Shown: positions 25,093 to 37,583, counted from the stretch's first letter. The stretch: 64,000 nucleotides of DNA from Lumnitzera littorea (GCA_024138015.1 JAMXBB010000010.1:83675958-83739957); one strand, 5' to 3'. Notes: generated by a model from the letters alone, not told the origin. Translations and numbers: made by a program.

Positions 25093-28000
25093 CATACACT
25101 CATACAAGACAAGATACACACACACTCACATCCTAACACCATTTCACGACACCATCAAAATATAATTATATCATAACCACATTATTACCACCACCACATT
25201 AACAATATTAACACCTCTATTCCCAAAACTTAAAGGAACCCTAAAAGCATAAATTGCAAAAAGTAGAACGAAAATAAAAGGATAACTTACTTGATTAAAG
25301 AGGAAAGATTGATTCTTGTTGAATTCTTTTTTCAAAAACACAGATCTTGATTCGAGAACTGGGGTTGGGATGAGTTCTGCAAATTCTTTGGAAAATATTA
25401 TAAGTTTTTGTGAGAGAGTTATGGTAACTGTAATATAGTTTAGATGATTTAGTGGGGAGTAGACTTTTTCTTGGACCAAAATGCCTTTGGTATTAATGTG
25501 TAATTATAAGCCATACTGATACTGATGTCTAAAACTTTTCTTATGACCGTTTTGCTCTCGACACTTAATTCTTAATTACATACCATATCAAAGGCTAGAT
25601 ATAAAAATTATTTATTTCTTTTAATTCACTCAAATTAATTAATTAATTTTTTTTAACTGGGTTTTACAGTAGACAATAAAGATTATGCAAAAGACATAAA
25701 CGCAATTGAATATTTTCCAAACACCAGAACGAAAGGCTAATTGCAAACAGATTAATGAAAACAGGGAAAAGAAACATAAATTAGAAGAAAATTAGATATG
25801 AAATTCCGTATGTTTCTTTTCAAATTCCATAATGGTCCCGTTCACACCTGAAGCTGCAGCTTCCCAAGGACAAAACAATGGGATTGAATCGAATGAAAAC
25901 AACATAAGGACAAAATAGAGCCTTTACAACCCATACGAAATTAACACCATTATCCCATTACAAGAGAATGGGCCAGATTCTCTCCTTTCATTTTGTTATA
26001 AGATTAAAAAAAAAAAAAAAAGGGAAAGATTGGGTATACTTAAACCGTGATTCAACAAAGGATTTTAGAATTTATATAGGAAAGTCCCTTATACACTTAT
26101 AATCACAAGTAAGATAGGACACATAACAAGAGTACTTTTTCATTATTCGATCTTTCAATAATAATTATGATTAGGAGACACAAATATATAATATCTAATA
26201 GAAGAAGAAGAAGAAGAAGGTCCTATACATGATCTCTCTAAAGTAGTCTCATTTATTTCCAAGCCACAAAATATATAATAAAATATGTTCTCTCTCTTTT
26301 CAAAGATTTGCTTATCTTACATGTCCTCTGGCTAAGAATGTTGAAAGAAGCAAAACTGTAGGTGGAGTTACTGATAGTTGATAAACTATCTAATATCTCC
26401 CGTCTTCATTTGTAAGATCATGTCTTGTAGAATAAATTATTGAATCCATTCACTATTGTATTACCTAAAAGACAGGGTATGTATCAAAGAAAATGAAGTA
26501 CTAATTGAAAAAAAAAACAAAGCATTACTTCTTTGCCTTTTTATCTAACAACAAGAATACATATGGCAAAACCATACACAATAATTCCAGTGGCATGCAT
26601 ATATATATATGCACCGAGCTCATGGAAATCTAAGATCACATTGAATGTGCTACTCTCTAAGCGAGTAAAAAGATATACCTGGAATGGAGATCTTAATAGC
26701 AAGTAATACTTGGGGCAAAGCAATTCATTTAAGAACAAGTCATTAGCTCATTGATAATCTAAAAGAAATTCGAATAATCAATAATAGATAAATGCCAATA
26801 TATTCAATTAGAGGCCCGATTTTTGAACCCAAACTAGATCTTAGAAGTATTTTTTAATTAATTAATTAATCCTTAGAAGTATTCACTACTCCTTTAAGAT
26901 TCCAAATGCTTTCTACATTCTTCAACTAGATATTAGAAGGAACTATAACCTGCAATTTAAAGAGATGCTATATTATCTAAAATACTTAAAAGATCATGAC
27001 CAGCTCCCAAGGAAAAAAAAAAAACAAGAAATGTTTCCATTGAATGCCATCATAAATTTCACTTCTTAGATTCTTTTATTTAACCTTATTAGATTTGTTG
27101 ACCAATAATTATTATAGTTCATAGCAAAAATTACACATATCAACCTAAGTTCTTATAAAGGGTAATTTATAACTATATGTCATTACATTAGATATATTTG
27201 TTGAGGTCAAAATGATCAATTCATGCTTCGGGGGATCTCCATTCTCAACTAGTTTCTTCTTTAGTATAACTTTAAGAAAATGATATAATATCAAATAACA
27301 CCTTAAGATATTTGAAAGTTATAGAAAACAATCTAATTAGCGTGATATGTCTAATATAAGCAAATTACAGCAATTTCAGGACATTTCCTATAGGAAACTT
27401 GTAAAATCCATGGGAGAGTCATAATTTATTAGAATAGCTATACCTCTTGACATGCAAAAAATAGACACTGGTTAATTTCTTTTAACATAATAGGAAAGCA
27501 TGCTCTTAGATAAAGTTGTCATTGACAAGAATCTTCAACTTTAACGTTGGGTATTAAGACTCCAGAAATAAATAGGAAATATGTAGGGATCTAACACAAC
27601 CAATCAAGCTCTTCTTAAGGATTATCTAAGCAACAGGACATACTAAAAGGAAATTGCTTTGGGTCTTTAAAATGAAACTTGTTTAAGAATAAATTGTGGA
27701 CTTTAAAAGGAAAAAAAAAAGGGAGAAGAAATGTTTCTTTTCAACCTCTTGCATATCTCATATTATACACTTAAAAATAATTCAAAGTTCAAGAAGCAAC
27801 TATTATGGTACAAAAGAGGTAATTTGTATAAGCTTACAAGAAGCAAAATGTGGTTGAAATATGCCTAAGGACATTTTCCAGCATTTTGAAGGGGATGATG
27901 TCTACATCATAATAAGTAGATTTTGGCATTGGCATGTCCACAGTTCATATTCTTAAAGATAAAATTTATTTCCTCATGGCTAAATGATGTTAATGCCATA

Positions 28001-29070
28001 ACATACATTCATTATTTTACGTTATATTGCTAAGCAATCATAAAAATTCATATCAAGCTCTTCAAAATTTATAAATTGAGAACAAACAAAGGTACAAAAC
28101 GAGTACATAACTTATGGTAATTTTCCTAATGCATTGAGTAAAGATAGAGGAGATGTAATTATTCATCTTTGCTCACCATTAAATATTATATGCGTAAATT
28201 ACTCTTACTCAATCTTTTCTTTTCTTTTATTTTTTTCCAGTCTTCTTACTTCTAAACCAAATCCTTGATGCATTTAACATTCCAAGGGACTATTAAAAAA
28301 GCTTCATTGCAAACATATTTCCTAGCCAACATCACTACAAACATTATAACTTCACTTACTCCAAAAATCAGAACTTCCCATGGACCCTAATTTCATGCAC
28401 ATTATACATCTACAATAGCCATATGACTATTAACCAACTTTCCACAACTGTTCACAACCAACCCAAATTACTTGAAATGACCAACTTATTCTAGATTACT
28501 TTCAATATCCCCATTCTACTAACATAAAACCCTAAAACCAACTTTAAACTAACCTATAAATACAAAAAGAAAAAAGAAAAATATTTCTAAATTCTACTTT
28601 AGTGAATATGAATTTAAATTTAGTCTTAATGTATTAAGGAATGACCAAACCTAAAGAACCCTTCAATAACTCAATTAGTGCTAACCAAGTGATTGAAAGG
28701 GACCTTTCTATAAAGGAAAATACTTAAAAATTGACATACTCGTAGAAGAGAGAGAGAGAGAAAGAGAACTTACTAGCAAATAAGAGTGAGAAAATGATGA
28801 ATATTCTAGGGTGTGTCTTCCACTTCTCCTTTTGTCTAGTGAGAGGGATGAGATTGAGAGAAAGGTGAAGATTAGGGTTTATGAGGATTTAGAGTACTGA
28901 GAGAGAAAGATCCTATACGTTCTTAAGGAAAATAATAAAGAGAAGAGAAATAGAAAGACTAGAAAGAATATGCTTACCAAAGAAGCTTAGGGTTTTAGTG
29001 AAAAAAGATTATTTTGCCTCTAAATTTTTTCCTAGTTTACCTTTAAAATTTTCAAGTAAGATAACAAGAC
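25093..29070. other. CACTA interior, no recognisable coding remnant
   Basis: AT-rich sequence with a GAA microsatellite (about 26200-26218), AT repeats near 26600 and poly-A runs at 26008, 26510 and 27018. Frames at 25171-25479 and 26541-26738 (minus) resemble nothing I know. Confidence 0.5.
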
Positions 29071-29083
29071 AACATTAAAATCT

Positions 29084-29097
29084 GCCAATTTGTTGGC
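29084..29097. repeat. CACTA subterminal hairpin (right)
   Basis: GCCAA, 4-base loop, TTGGC, followed by GGTTTTAAT. It lies 113 bases inside the right end and mirrors the left hairpins in position. Confidence 0.5.
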
Positions 29098-29213
29098 GGT
29101 TTTAATTTCTGCCTCTAGGTATAACTATAAAAGAGACTATTATTTTAATAGACATAAAAATAAAAACCACCTCAACTATTCTACTGAGAAAGCCGCAATT
29201 TATTGTAGCGATA

Positions 29214-29866
29214 ATCAATAACCCTCATATAGAAGTTAAGCTAATAGTTAGTTATTTTATATACATAGTTTAGCATGCAAGACCATTAAACAGCAGTAAT
29301 TACGTACTAGGATTTTACTTACAGATCTTGATAGTAATCTAAATAAATGCCTAAATCATACAACATAAATAGATAAATAACTTATGAACTAAATATTGCA
29401 ATTTATAGATCTTTTACTTGATTCTTCACTTAATTGTTTGATTGGGCATCTAGTTGGCTTTCCATTCTCTTAGCAAATTGGTCAAAGACTTAAGCCAAAG
29501 GGTTGACCTTATTGTGTGCTAACTCATATTTCCATATCTCTTTCTCTAAAGTTATCATCTTTTAATTACCAAAGTCATTTTTATCTTTCCATTACTTTAA
29601 TTCATGATTTTCATCTTTTGCTTCCATAAAGCCTTTCAACTTATAATCCTTAATAGATGGTAATAGAGGTTTGTCATATTGAGAATTTCTTACTTGGAAT
29701 ATTCTATTCTCCAATTATAATTCAAGTCTAATGGTTTTAGGATTTTAATACTAACCACTTTTTATGAGTTTATAAAGTTTGATAATGTTCTTTTATTAAA
29801 AATGGCACGTCCCTATATTTTATTTTTTAATTATATTACTTTTTTTTATAATCCTACTATCATATT
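29214..29866. other. AT-rich spacer with possible coiled-coil coding relic
   Basis: Most is featureless. On the minus strand about 29650-29420 reads as a broken frame rich in E, K and Q (for example FMEAKDENHELK and QFAKRMESQLDAQ) with at least three stops. Such text occurs in C-terminal parts of plant transposon proteins, but no family can be named. Confidence 0.25.
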
Positions 29867-30201
29867 TGTAGACACCTAATTTTTGCCCCTCCCTAGTCTT
29901 AATTTTTATTTTTTACAAAAAGGGTCCTAATTCAAAGATAACAAAAAAATAAAAAACAAAAAAAAAATTGATAAAAAATAATAATAATAAAAATTAACAA
30001 ATAATGAAAATACCAAAAAAATAAGAAAAGAAAAAATCATAAAAATTTTGTAGATTTTTATGAAGTAATTTATATTAGGAATAATTAGTTTTAGTGTTAG
30101 TTTTAGTTTTAGTTGAGGTAAAAATTTTAGTTTTAGTTGAGGTAAAAATTTTAGTTTAGGGAATCGGATAGTTTAAATATAATTTAATTGTAATGAATAT
30201 C

Positions 30202-30299
30202 AAGACATAGGCCAACGGCCTAACAGATAAGTGGCGGAGTGTTTGGGGTGGATTTAGTTGGAGGTCATGGGTTCGAGTCTCAGTAAGCACCTATGTCTT
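30202..30299 (+). other. tRNA/SINE-like Pol III promoter module inside the 5' LTR
   Basis: A-box-like TGGCGGAGTG (30232-30241) and B-box-like GGTTCGAGTC (30270-30279) lie about 28 bases apart, as in tRNA genes and tRNA-derived SINEs. The block is bracketed by perfect 10-base inverted repeats AAGACATAGG (30202-30211) and CCTATGTCTT (30290-30299). No full cloverleaf can be drawn, so it is not a working tRNA gene. The same module is in the 3' LTR at 43542-43639. Confidence 0.5.
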
Positions 30300-30441
30300 T
30301 ATTTTTCTAACTTTGCAGAAGCGGGATGAAAATCAATTCATATCTAATTAAATCATATGAGTTTAGTTAAATCGGATTTGAATAAAATTTGAATCTAGTT
30401 TAATCAGATACGATAAGATATCATAGGATTTGATTTGGACT

Positions 30442-30450
30442 CTATAAAAG
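30442..30450 (+). promoter_or_regulatory. TATA box of 5' LTR, element B
   Basis: CTATAAAAG followed about 30 bases later by the start of the GC-rich leader. It lies in the 250-base block absent from the 3' LTR. Confidence 0.6.
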
Positions 30451-32450
30451 AAAAATCAACAACGGGAGATCGGCATCATCCACAATCCATACCGCCCATG
30501 CCCAGCCGACCCTCTAACAGAAACAACAGCAGCCGTAGCTTCACGATCAGTCCACAGCCCCCTCGACCCCCCACGTCGAAACCTAGAATTGCTCAATCAC
30601 CACGCAGCTGACCACACTGCAGCAACTTAATACAGCGAACAGCAGCAGCGAGCGCAATCCTGCACACTCCTAATCCGAACAGCAGCACCAACACGAGAAC
30701 AGCAGCCCACTCATCGTTGACCCAATTCCATGCCGATAGCATAATACGCCACACGACTCTGTGCAGGCGCCGCACAGCATCTGATTGAGGACAACATCTA
30801 ATCAAGGAAAGCATCTGATCGAAGATCCTCCTACGCTAACTAGAAAATTAGCACATTACGGAACACCGAAGCACAACATACACAGTCACTTTGCCCGTCA
30901 TCCACCTTGAAACAGATTAACCCACCACACTGTAGGAGATACTCATTCAACAACCACTCTCGTACACATACACTGCAGCACAACAACGATAATTCGACGA
31001 TCCCCTGTGCTGTCCTTAGACCATCACCTGCACATACGCACGTCCCTTCCACAGCACAATCTGCCATCACTGCTGCACCACATAACAGAAGCCACAACTC
31101 CACCACAGCGTTGATTCAACCGTACGTCGTTGGTCGAGTTAACTTGCACTGCAGCAGTCCACAATTGCATTCTGGTCGTGTGACTGGACTGCACCAATAT
31201 TGCAGTTTCCTGAGTAGCAACAGCCCCCCTCTCACACACGCCCAACGCTGACAGCCCCTCGCTAGTCCGCCTGAAGTCTTCTAATCCGTGCTGAATTTCC
31301 ACCGACCGCACATTACACCCCACTACACATATTTGGTCTTCAATAAAGCACACACGAGACGACAACAGTGCCAGACTCACCATTGCAGTGCTCAACCGAA
31401 TCCATAACAGCAAGCCCCAATACTGATTTGTACATTCTACAGCCTGATACTATTGCTGCTCCGTCTGCGCCATTATCGTATGAGAATATGCCAGGTTCAA
31501 TTTTTCCAAATCATAGTTTTCTCATTTTATTTCATTCTTTATTCTAATTATTTATTATTATTATCATTATATTATTAGTTCCTTAGTTTTATTTGATGCA
31601 GTATATGTGTATATGACTGTATTAGTTTAGGTGACTTATTAGTATTAGTTTTTTTTTTTTATATTAAGTAAGTTACGTAACATTACTAATCTATGTAGGT
31701 AGATAATTTTTTAAAAATAATAGAATATATATATGTATATTGGTTTAGGAATTTTTTAAGATTATGTATAATTTTAGGATTTTCTCACTTAGAAATTTAT
31801 TTTGGAAATAAAAAATAATAAAATCCTGTTGTAGAAAAATAAGGCTTTTAGAGAGTTTTCATAAAATAGAATAAAAGACTTAGTGGATTAGGACACTTTT
31901 GGAGTTTTGAAAAAAACCGAATTGATAATAACGTAAACTCGATCGGTTTTCAAAAATTAAAATTGATCAACACACTAAAGATTTTCTAAAAGAACTACGA
32001 TCGTCTGATCTCGGTTAGCGGGTACGTAGACACCTTCGGAGCGACGATAAAATATGTAGAAACTTAGGTTCTTTTTTCTTTTGATTTTATTTATTTATTT
32101 ATTTTAAATATTATAATTAGAAAAAATAATCCTAATTTCGACAAATAAATAGTGGTACTCGTTAGGGTTTAATAGATTAGCTCTCGAATTCGGAACCCTC
32201 TAGTTCTTTGTTAAAATTGAAATCAAAGACCGGTAGCTAAATCATGACCAATCCACCTGATTGGTTACGGTTTCTCTTCTTTTCCCAACTTCAGTCAGGT
32301 GGCGACTCCAAAAAAATAATTTTCAATAAAAAACCAGAATTTCTCAATTTCTTTAATCGAGAATTAATATTAAATTGGTTAGGGTTTAGTATTAATCAAG
32401 AAATGAGAAATCAATTTTAAACAGAAACCGAAAGATCAGGCTCGACAGTT

Positions 32451-32470
32451 TGGCGACTCCACTGGGGACC
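32451..32470 (+). other. Primer-binding site, element B
   Basis: TGGCGACTCCACTGGGGACC begins three bases after the LTR end. The 5' TGG is complementary to a tRNA CCA tail. The same text is conserved in element A, and from memory it is the Ogre-type site assigned to tRNA-Arg. Confidence 0.75.
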
Positions 32471-33053
32471 GCTAGAGACTAGCCACTAGAAGTTGCCGAA
32501 AATAGGATTATTTTTCAAGAAAATGAAATAATAGAAATAATAAAAAAACTTAGGTATGTTATTTTATGTATCTGTTTATTTTATTTGTTTGTACTAACAT
32601 TTTTTTATCTGTGGCAATTTAGTTAAGGGGGAATTTTAAGGTTTTTTTTTTTTTACTTTTATTTATTTTATTTTATTCTTTTCTGCATCATAAATACATG
32701 GTAGACACGGTCAGAACCAGGTTATCTTAGGACCTTAGGAGGGGGGCCATTGTGTAAGCTTTGGATGATGTGGGGTAACCACCTTCCAAAGCCAATTAGG
32801 CTACCCCACTAAAGTTCAGATGCGACCATAGAATCGTTGCTTTGAAAAATGTAGTGGTTGCAGAACTTAAGGACCTTTAGAACCCACCCTTTATAGTACA
32901 CGAAAACTTTTTCAAAAATCACAAGAACCTATGATGTGGCGAACCTACATTGATAAAAGCAGTTGTGAAGTTGTGATTGTAAATAATTTGTAATAATTTT
33001 TTTTATGTAAAGTTTAGAATACATTGTAATTGTAATTTTAATTTTGATTAGTC

Positions 33054-34463
33054 ATGGCTGGACCGAGTCAAGGGCCTTTTGAAGACATTCATGTCCACTT
33101 ACCGCATTGGCCACAGAAGTTGCTTCAAACGTGGTTTTGACTCTTCAGCCCAGATAAACAGGAGTTTATTAAGAATAAGATTGGGCCTATCCTCTCTCTA
33201 CAGAAGATCCCTGTGAACATCACTCTAGTGCGGGCCTTACTCCACCTTTGAGAGCCCAAATCCACCAGTTTCTGTATGGGCCTACATTAGCTAAGCCTAA
33301 CCTTAGAAGAATACTCTCAATTGTTGTAGGCTCCTATAATCACGGATGACATTTATGTCCCAGACTTGGAAGCTACAGCACCAAAGATTTTCAGCAAGTT
33401 GCTGGGAATCAGAAAAACCGAAATAAACCGGGTTCTAAATCAAGGAAAGACCATTCGATTAGAGGATGTCATGGATTGGTTTTCTACTGAATTGAAGCAT
33501 AGAGAAAAACTCGGGGTTTTTTGTGCAAATTTAGAAGCACGGCACTAGTACCGGGTCAACGCTTTTATACTGGTAGTCTTTAATACTATTTTGTTCCCTG
33601 ATGAAAGACGTTAAGTCCATTTCAGAATTGTAGAACTCGTAGCCTAATTCCTTGAAGGGAAATCATATGTCCCAGCCCTTCTGGCTGAACAGATTTGGTC
33701 ACTAAATCATCTCAAGAAGAAGAATTGAGGAGATCTGAAAACTAATATGGTCCTACTGGTTGTTTGGTTCATTAGCCATATGAGAAGTTACCAACTCAAT
33801 TTTAATCGGGCTGAGTTTACTTAGTAATATGATCTCATCAAATCCTTCAGAGAAAGAATCGAGCTGCTAGAAAATATAGCTAGCTGTTACTGGGTCCAAT
33901 AGTTTCAGAGTATGAAAGCGGAAGAGTTGTTGTTGATACCCAGGTGGTTTGCAAGTAAGGAAATGATAAGAGGATGTGGAGACTTTAAAGCGGTTCCTTT
34001 GATCAGCTTCAACCTCTACACCGCATACGTCCCAGCCAATAGACTCATTGAGGAAATGATCCCCAGACCATCATTAGAAGTTGTATCGTTGGACTTCCTT
34101 AACCCCTGTATGATGATGGTTAATAAAGTAACTAAGCTTCAGAGCATCCGAGCTCTTTGGTGCACGAGAAAGACCACCCTTACCACTAGAGGGATAACAG
34201 CCAGGAGCTAGACAACCAAAGGATTTCTTTATCACCAGCTAAAAGGGCTAAAAGATATGGAAGACAACGAAGAGAAGAGGGAAGTTCAAGTTGAACCAGA
34301 GAGGACAAGTAAAAGAGAGTAGGAGTTGGAAAGCCGTTGCAAGGAGTATCATCAGAAGATAAAGGCATTGGAAGCTCAATTGAAGAGGACCAAGGGCAAA
34401 GAAGAGCAAGCTCCCATGATCCGAAAGAAGAGAAAGTTACAGGATAAGCCTACTAGCTACTAG
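33054..34463 (+). pseudogene. Element B ORF1 (DUF7745-like, upstream of gag)
   Basis: One frame of 470 codons from ATG at 33054 to TAG at 34461-34463, broken by in-frame stops only; no frameshift is seen. It lies 580 bases after the primer site and 330 before gag, the position of ORF1 in Tat/Ogre elements, whose function is unknown. The N-terminus (MAGPSQGPFEDIHVHLPHWP) and core (FSKLLGIRKTEINRVLNQGK) match element A ORF1. From memory it resembles plant DUF7745 proteins; a profile search is needed. The last 80 codons are a charged, coiled-coil-like tail (for example HQKIKALEAQLKRTKGKEE) ending in basic RKKRK. Stops at about 33147, 33252, 33540 and 34209 make it inert. Confidence 0.78.
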
Positions 34464-34796
34464 GAGAGAAAATTTTAGGTTTTAGGTTTTTTATGTTTTC
34501 ATTAGAATTCATTTTTTTATGAACAGAATAAGATGTGTAAAGCTTCACAATTGCGAAAATTAATAAAAGTTAGTTAGGTTTTGCCACATCAGAGGTTTTC
34601 CCCAAATCTTGATTTTTCATTGCACTCGTGTGTCATGTATTTTGTGTTTATACGATTAACAACCCTTTTTTAGGAAAATATAATATGTACTAACCCTTTG
34701 TTGAGTTGTTCAATTCAAATCAGGTAAAATTTCAAGATAGCTCCTAAACATCAAGTTTTTTAGAGAAGTCCGATTAGAACACGTTCCCAAACCAGG

Positions 34797-36200
34797 ATGG
34801 CCACCACTCAAGGAAATGATAGAGACCCTGAGATCAATGATCCCTCCGAGCTGAGGTTTTGTTCCATAGAAAGGGCTATGGAAAAGATGGTAGAACAGAT
34901 GAGCTTCCTAGCAGATAGTATTCCTTTGCTGTGAGCTACAACATTGGCTAATGAAGAAGGTTCCAAAACCCGTTATGGGAAGAATACACAAGCTCCTGAA
35001 GCAGAGCACAAATATCAAAAAGACCCATTCGAGTCAGAAGGAGTTTACCCGAAAGACAACCCGACTTTTGAACCTGACACGTATGCGACCCCGAGACCTA
35101 TCGACCATAGGCTAAGTACGGACAGCTTGAAAGAACTAGAAAAGAAATTGACACAACAGATCATTGAGAAGATGAAGGCATTTGTAGGGTGTGATGGACT
35201 TGAACAGGTGGGGATTACAGAGTTTTCCACGTATGACATGGGATCATACCCTGAGAAGTTTAAGGTACCAAAATTCGAAAAGTATAACGGGACCGGTTGC
35301 CTCAAGCTCTACACTAGGTTGTATGTCAGGAAAATGGGAAAATATGTTCAGTATGATTCACTCATGGTACAGACATTTCAGGATAGCCTGACCGGATCAG
35401 CCCTGACTTAGTATGCTCAGCTTGATTTGAATCAGATAAATACATGGGAGAAACTTGCTCGAGCATTTTATGAACAATATAAATTCAATGTGGAAGTAGC
35501 CCCGACTATGATGGACTTGGTTGCCCTACGGAAGAAGAATAATGAATCGTTCAAAGAATAAGCTCAAAGATGGAGATCCTTAGCTACAAGAATCTCTACT
35601 CCAATGACTGAGAAAGAGCTCACATCGGCTTTCATTAACACCTTGGAGAGGCTGTATTTCTCCCATCTCATTGGACAGGCCTCATCCAGTTTTGCTGAAG
35701 TAGTAGCGGCCGGGTATAGGATTGAAAGTGCCGTTTCTTCCGGTAAGTTGCGAAGAGATAATTTGATATGGTATGAACTTCCAAGCGATCGATATCGATC
35801 GAGATTCTTTGACCCCACAGTAAAGTGCGAATACCACTATGGACAAGTAGGGCATTCGACTGATGCATGCTGGAGATTGAGGAGTAAGATTTAGGACTTG
35901 ATAGATGAAGGGACAGTGCAGTTGGATTTTGTGGAAGCCCCAGTTCTTAATGTTAACAATAATCCCTTACCTAACCATGGGCCGATGATTGGTATGATCT
36001 TTGATGACTATGTTGTCAATGTCATTGATGCAAATAAGAAGCCTAAGGTTTTTGAGTTCTATACTGGCAACCAAACTACAGAAGTAAAGAGGTACACATT
36101 TCACATACCGTTGCTACTAGAAAATTACAAGGCTGCTCTATTTACCTATCACCTGGTAAATCAGGAGAAACCAGGTTCTCTGGTAGGGGGCATTACTTGA
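34797..36200 (+). pseudogene. Element B gag (capsid-nucleocapsid)
   Basis: Gag packages the element RNA. The frame opens at ATG 34797 (MATTQGNDRDPEINDPSELR). The capsid core around 35400-35680 has the plant gypsy text WEKLARAFYEQYKFNV and MMDLVALRKKNNESFKE. A knuckle of CX2HX5HX4C type, CEYHYGQVGHSTDAC, lies at about 35826-35870, followed by WRLRSKI. In-frame stops include a TGA near 34932 and TAG at 35409 and about 35892. The frame stays in phase with protease downstream, so gag and protease formed one polyprotein. Matches element A gag throughout. Confidence 0.88.
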
Positions 36201-37334
36201 TTGGGAAATATTTATCACCTAAGAGAGGAGCAGGGGAGGAAAGTCATGATCGGAGAATCAAATGATAAGACGGCGGCCGAATGCATTGAGGGGCTATCGG
36301 CCTTTACCAAAATGATCAAGTCAAGTGAGTATAAAATCATGGATCAACTCAGTAAGACTCCTGCGTAAATATCGTTGATGGGCCTGTTAATCGCCTCTGA
36401 ACCACATAGGGAGGCTTTGTTTTGCACTTTAAATGAAGTAAAGGTCCTTCAGGAGATTCCAACTGAGAAGATGGGACTGGTTACTAATTCGATCCTTGCG
36501 ATAGACCAAATTTCATTTTCGACTGAAGAATTAGGCGAGAAAGGGAACAAACATACAAAGCCACTTTTTATTATGGTAAGGAGTAATGACATAATTATCA
36601 CCAGGGTGCTCATTGACAACGGATCGTCGCTGAACGTCTGCCCACTCGCCACCTTGGATTTGCTGGGCATTGACACATCTGCAATTAAGCCTTCTTCCAC
36701 AACAGTCAGGGCCTTTGATGGTTCCAGAAGGGAGATTATAGGGGAGATTGATTTATCCATGAGTATTGGCCCTCAGCACTTTACTATTCGATTCTAAGTC
36801 ATAGACATCCTAAGATCTTTCAATCTACTTTTGAGAAGACCTTGGATCCATGCAGTAGGGGCCATCCCCTCGAGCTTGCACCAAAAATTGAAGTTTATCT
36901 CCAATGGCCAGGTGATTATAATTCTGGGAGATTAAGATTATGAAATTTACAAGGAGACGGCTATACCCTACATAGGAAGTGAAGGACAAGAGGAGCTGGG
37001 TTTACAAATGTTTGAAGAAGTAAACATGATTACTGGTCCCGACAGAAAGGATGACAGAAGGAAGGGATTCAAGGAAGGCCAGATCGACACCTACGGCCTT
37101 GGCTACAATCTTACCCTGGCGGAAGAATTCCAGAAGAAACAAGCAAGGGGCAAGAGAGGTAACAAATTATACCATGCCTCGATGACCTTTCCACCGCTAG
37201 TTGAGACGTTTATACAGGAAGAGACTCAAGCTCGAGGACTTGACAAAGAAGGATCAACAAACTCGCCACCCAAGTTCCAGCATCATTTAAACAACTGGTT
37301 CTCCATCCTAGCGAATTGCAACAAGTCTTCCTAG
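36201..37334 (+). pseudogene. Element B aspartic protease and linker
   Basis: This is the same frame as gag. The retroviral-type aspartic protease motif is intact: VLIDNGSSLNVCP, with the catalytic D-N-G at 36615-36623. Downstream the segments FDGSRREIIGEIDLSM and LLRRPWIHAVGAI are typical of plant gypsy proteases. Stops at about 36198, 36366, 36795 and 36930 break it. The frame ends at TAG 37332-37334; in element A an extra T at this spot reads TTAGGG, so the stop in B arose by a one-base loss. A putative intron follows at once. Confidence 0.85.
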
Positions 37335-37335
37335 G

Positions 37336-37583
37336 GTAAAGGGGTAACCCGTAGTTAGTATTTTCTGAATTTTTATTTTTAATAGTCATCATTTTAAATG
37401 TATCGTTGAACCTTTCGTTCAAAATTAGTTAGGCCTTTATCTCATTTGAGACCATACCTCCATTTATTCAATGAAATCTTAGTTCGTTTCTTTCCTATGT
37501 TGCTCTTCAGTTCTCTTTTGTTTACATGCATTTTTTTTTTGCATACATTCTCATTCAAATTCAATGAACCAAGTGAAAACTAG
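37336..37583 (+). other. Putative intron between protease and RT, element B
   Basis: The 248 bases have no long frame. They begin GTAAAGGGG, contain a T-run near 37532-37540 followed by GCATACATTCTCATTC, and end AAAACTAG. Homologous ends and similar length occur in element A. Ogre elements splice an intron here. Splicing at exactly these sites does not join the visible frames cleanly, so it remains a prediction. Confidence 0.45.

Larger units (their letters stand above)
20313..29210. mobile_element. CACTA (En/Spm) transposon shell, split by solo LTR E
   Basis: The left end reads CACTACAACAAAAGGGG (20313); the right end, read inward on the minus strand from 29210, reads CGCTACAATAAATTGCGG. 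Hand alignment of the first 22 bases gives 16 matches. The element is flanked by ATA at 20310-20312 and 29211-29213, the 3-bp duplication expected of CACTA elements. Both subterminal regions contain short hairpins and GCGGTT phrases. Subtracting LTR E and its duplication leaves about 6 kb. No transposase (TnpA/TnpD type) is recognisable, so it is non-autonomous or too decayed. Pyrimidine-rich text resembling a leader near 28750-29000 (minus strand) hints at minus-strand transcription. Confidence 0.8.
29867..32447 (+). repeat. 5' LTR of element B
   Basis: Starts TGTAGACACC after ATATT and ends CTCGACA at 32447, just before the primer-binding site. Compared with the 3' LTR it has an extra 250-base block (30328-30577) containing the TATA box, a 29-base duplication near 30100-30150 and about 40 extra bases near 30780-30820. 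The leader at 30460-31490 is C/A-rich and unusually GC-rich for this window. Frames on both strands there recur in the 3' LTR simply because the LTRs are copies. Confidence 0.93.

Noticed and set aside
30202..30299. A tRNA gene
   Set aside because: Boxes A and B are present but no 7-bp acceptor stem or anticodon arm can be formed in register.
30593..31413. Several overlapping frames of 73-129 residues on both strands, repeated at 43750-44470
   Set aside because: They lie in the GC-rich LTR leader and recur only because the two LTRs are copies. Frames on both strands differ in stops and show no protein family.
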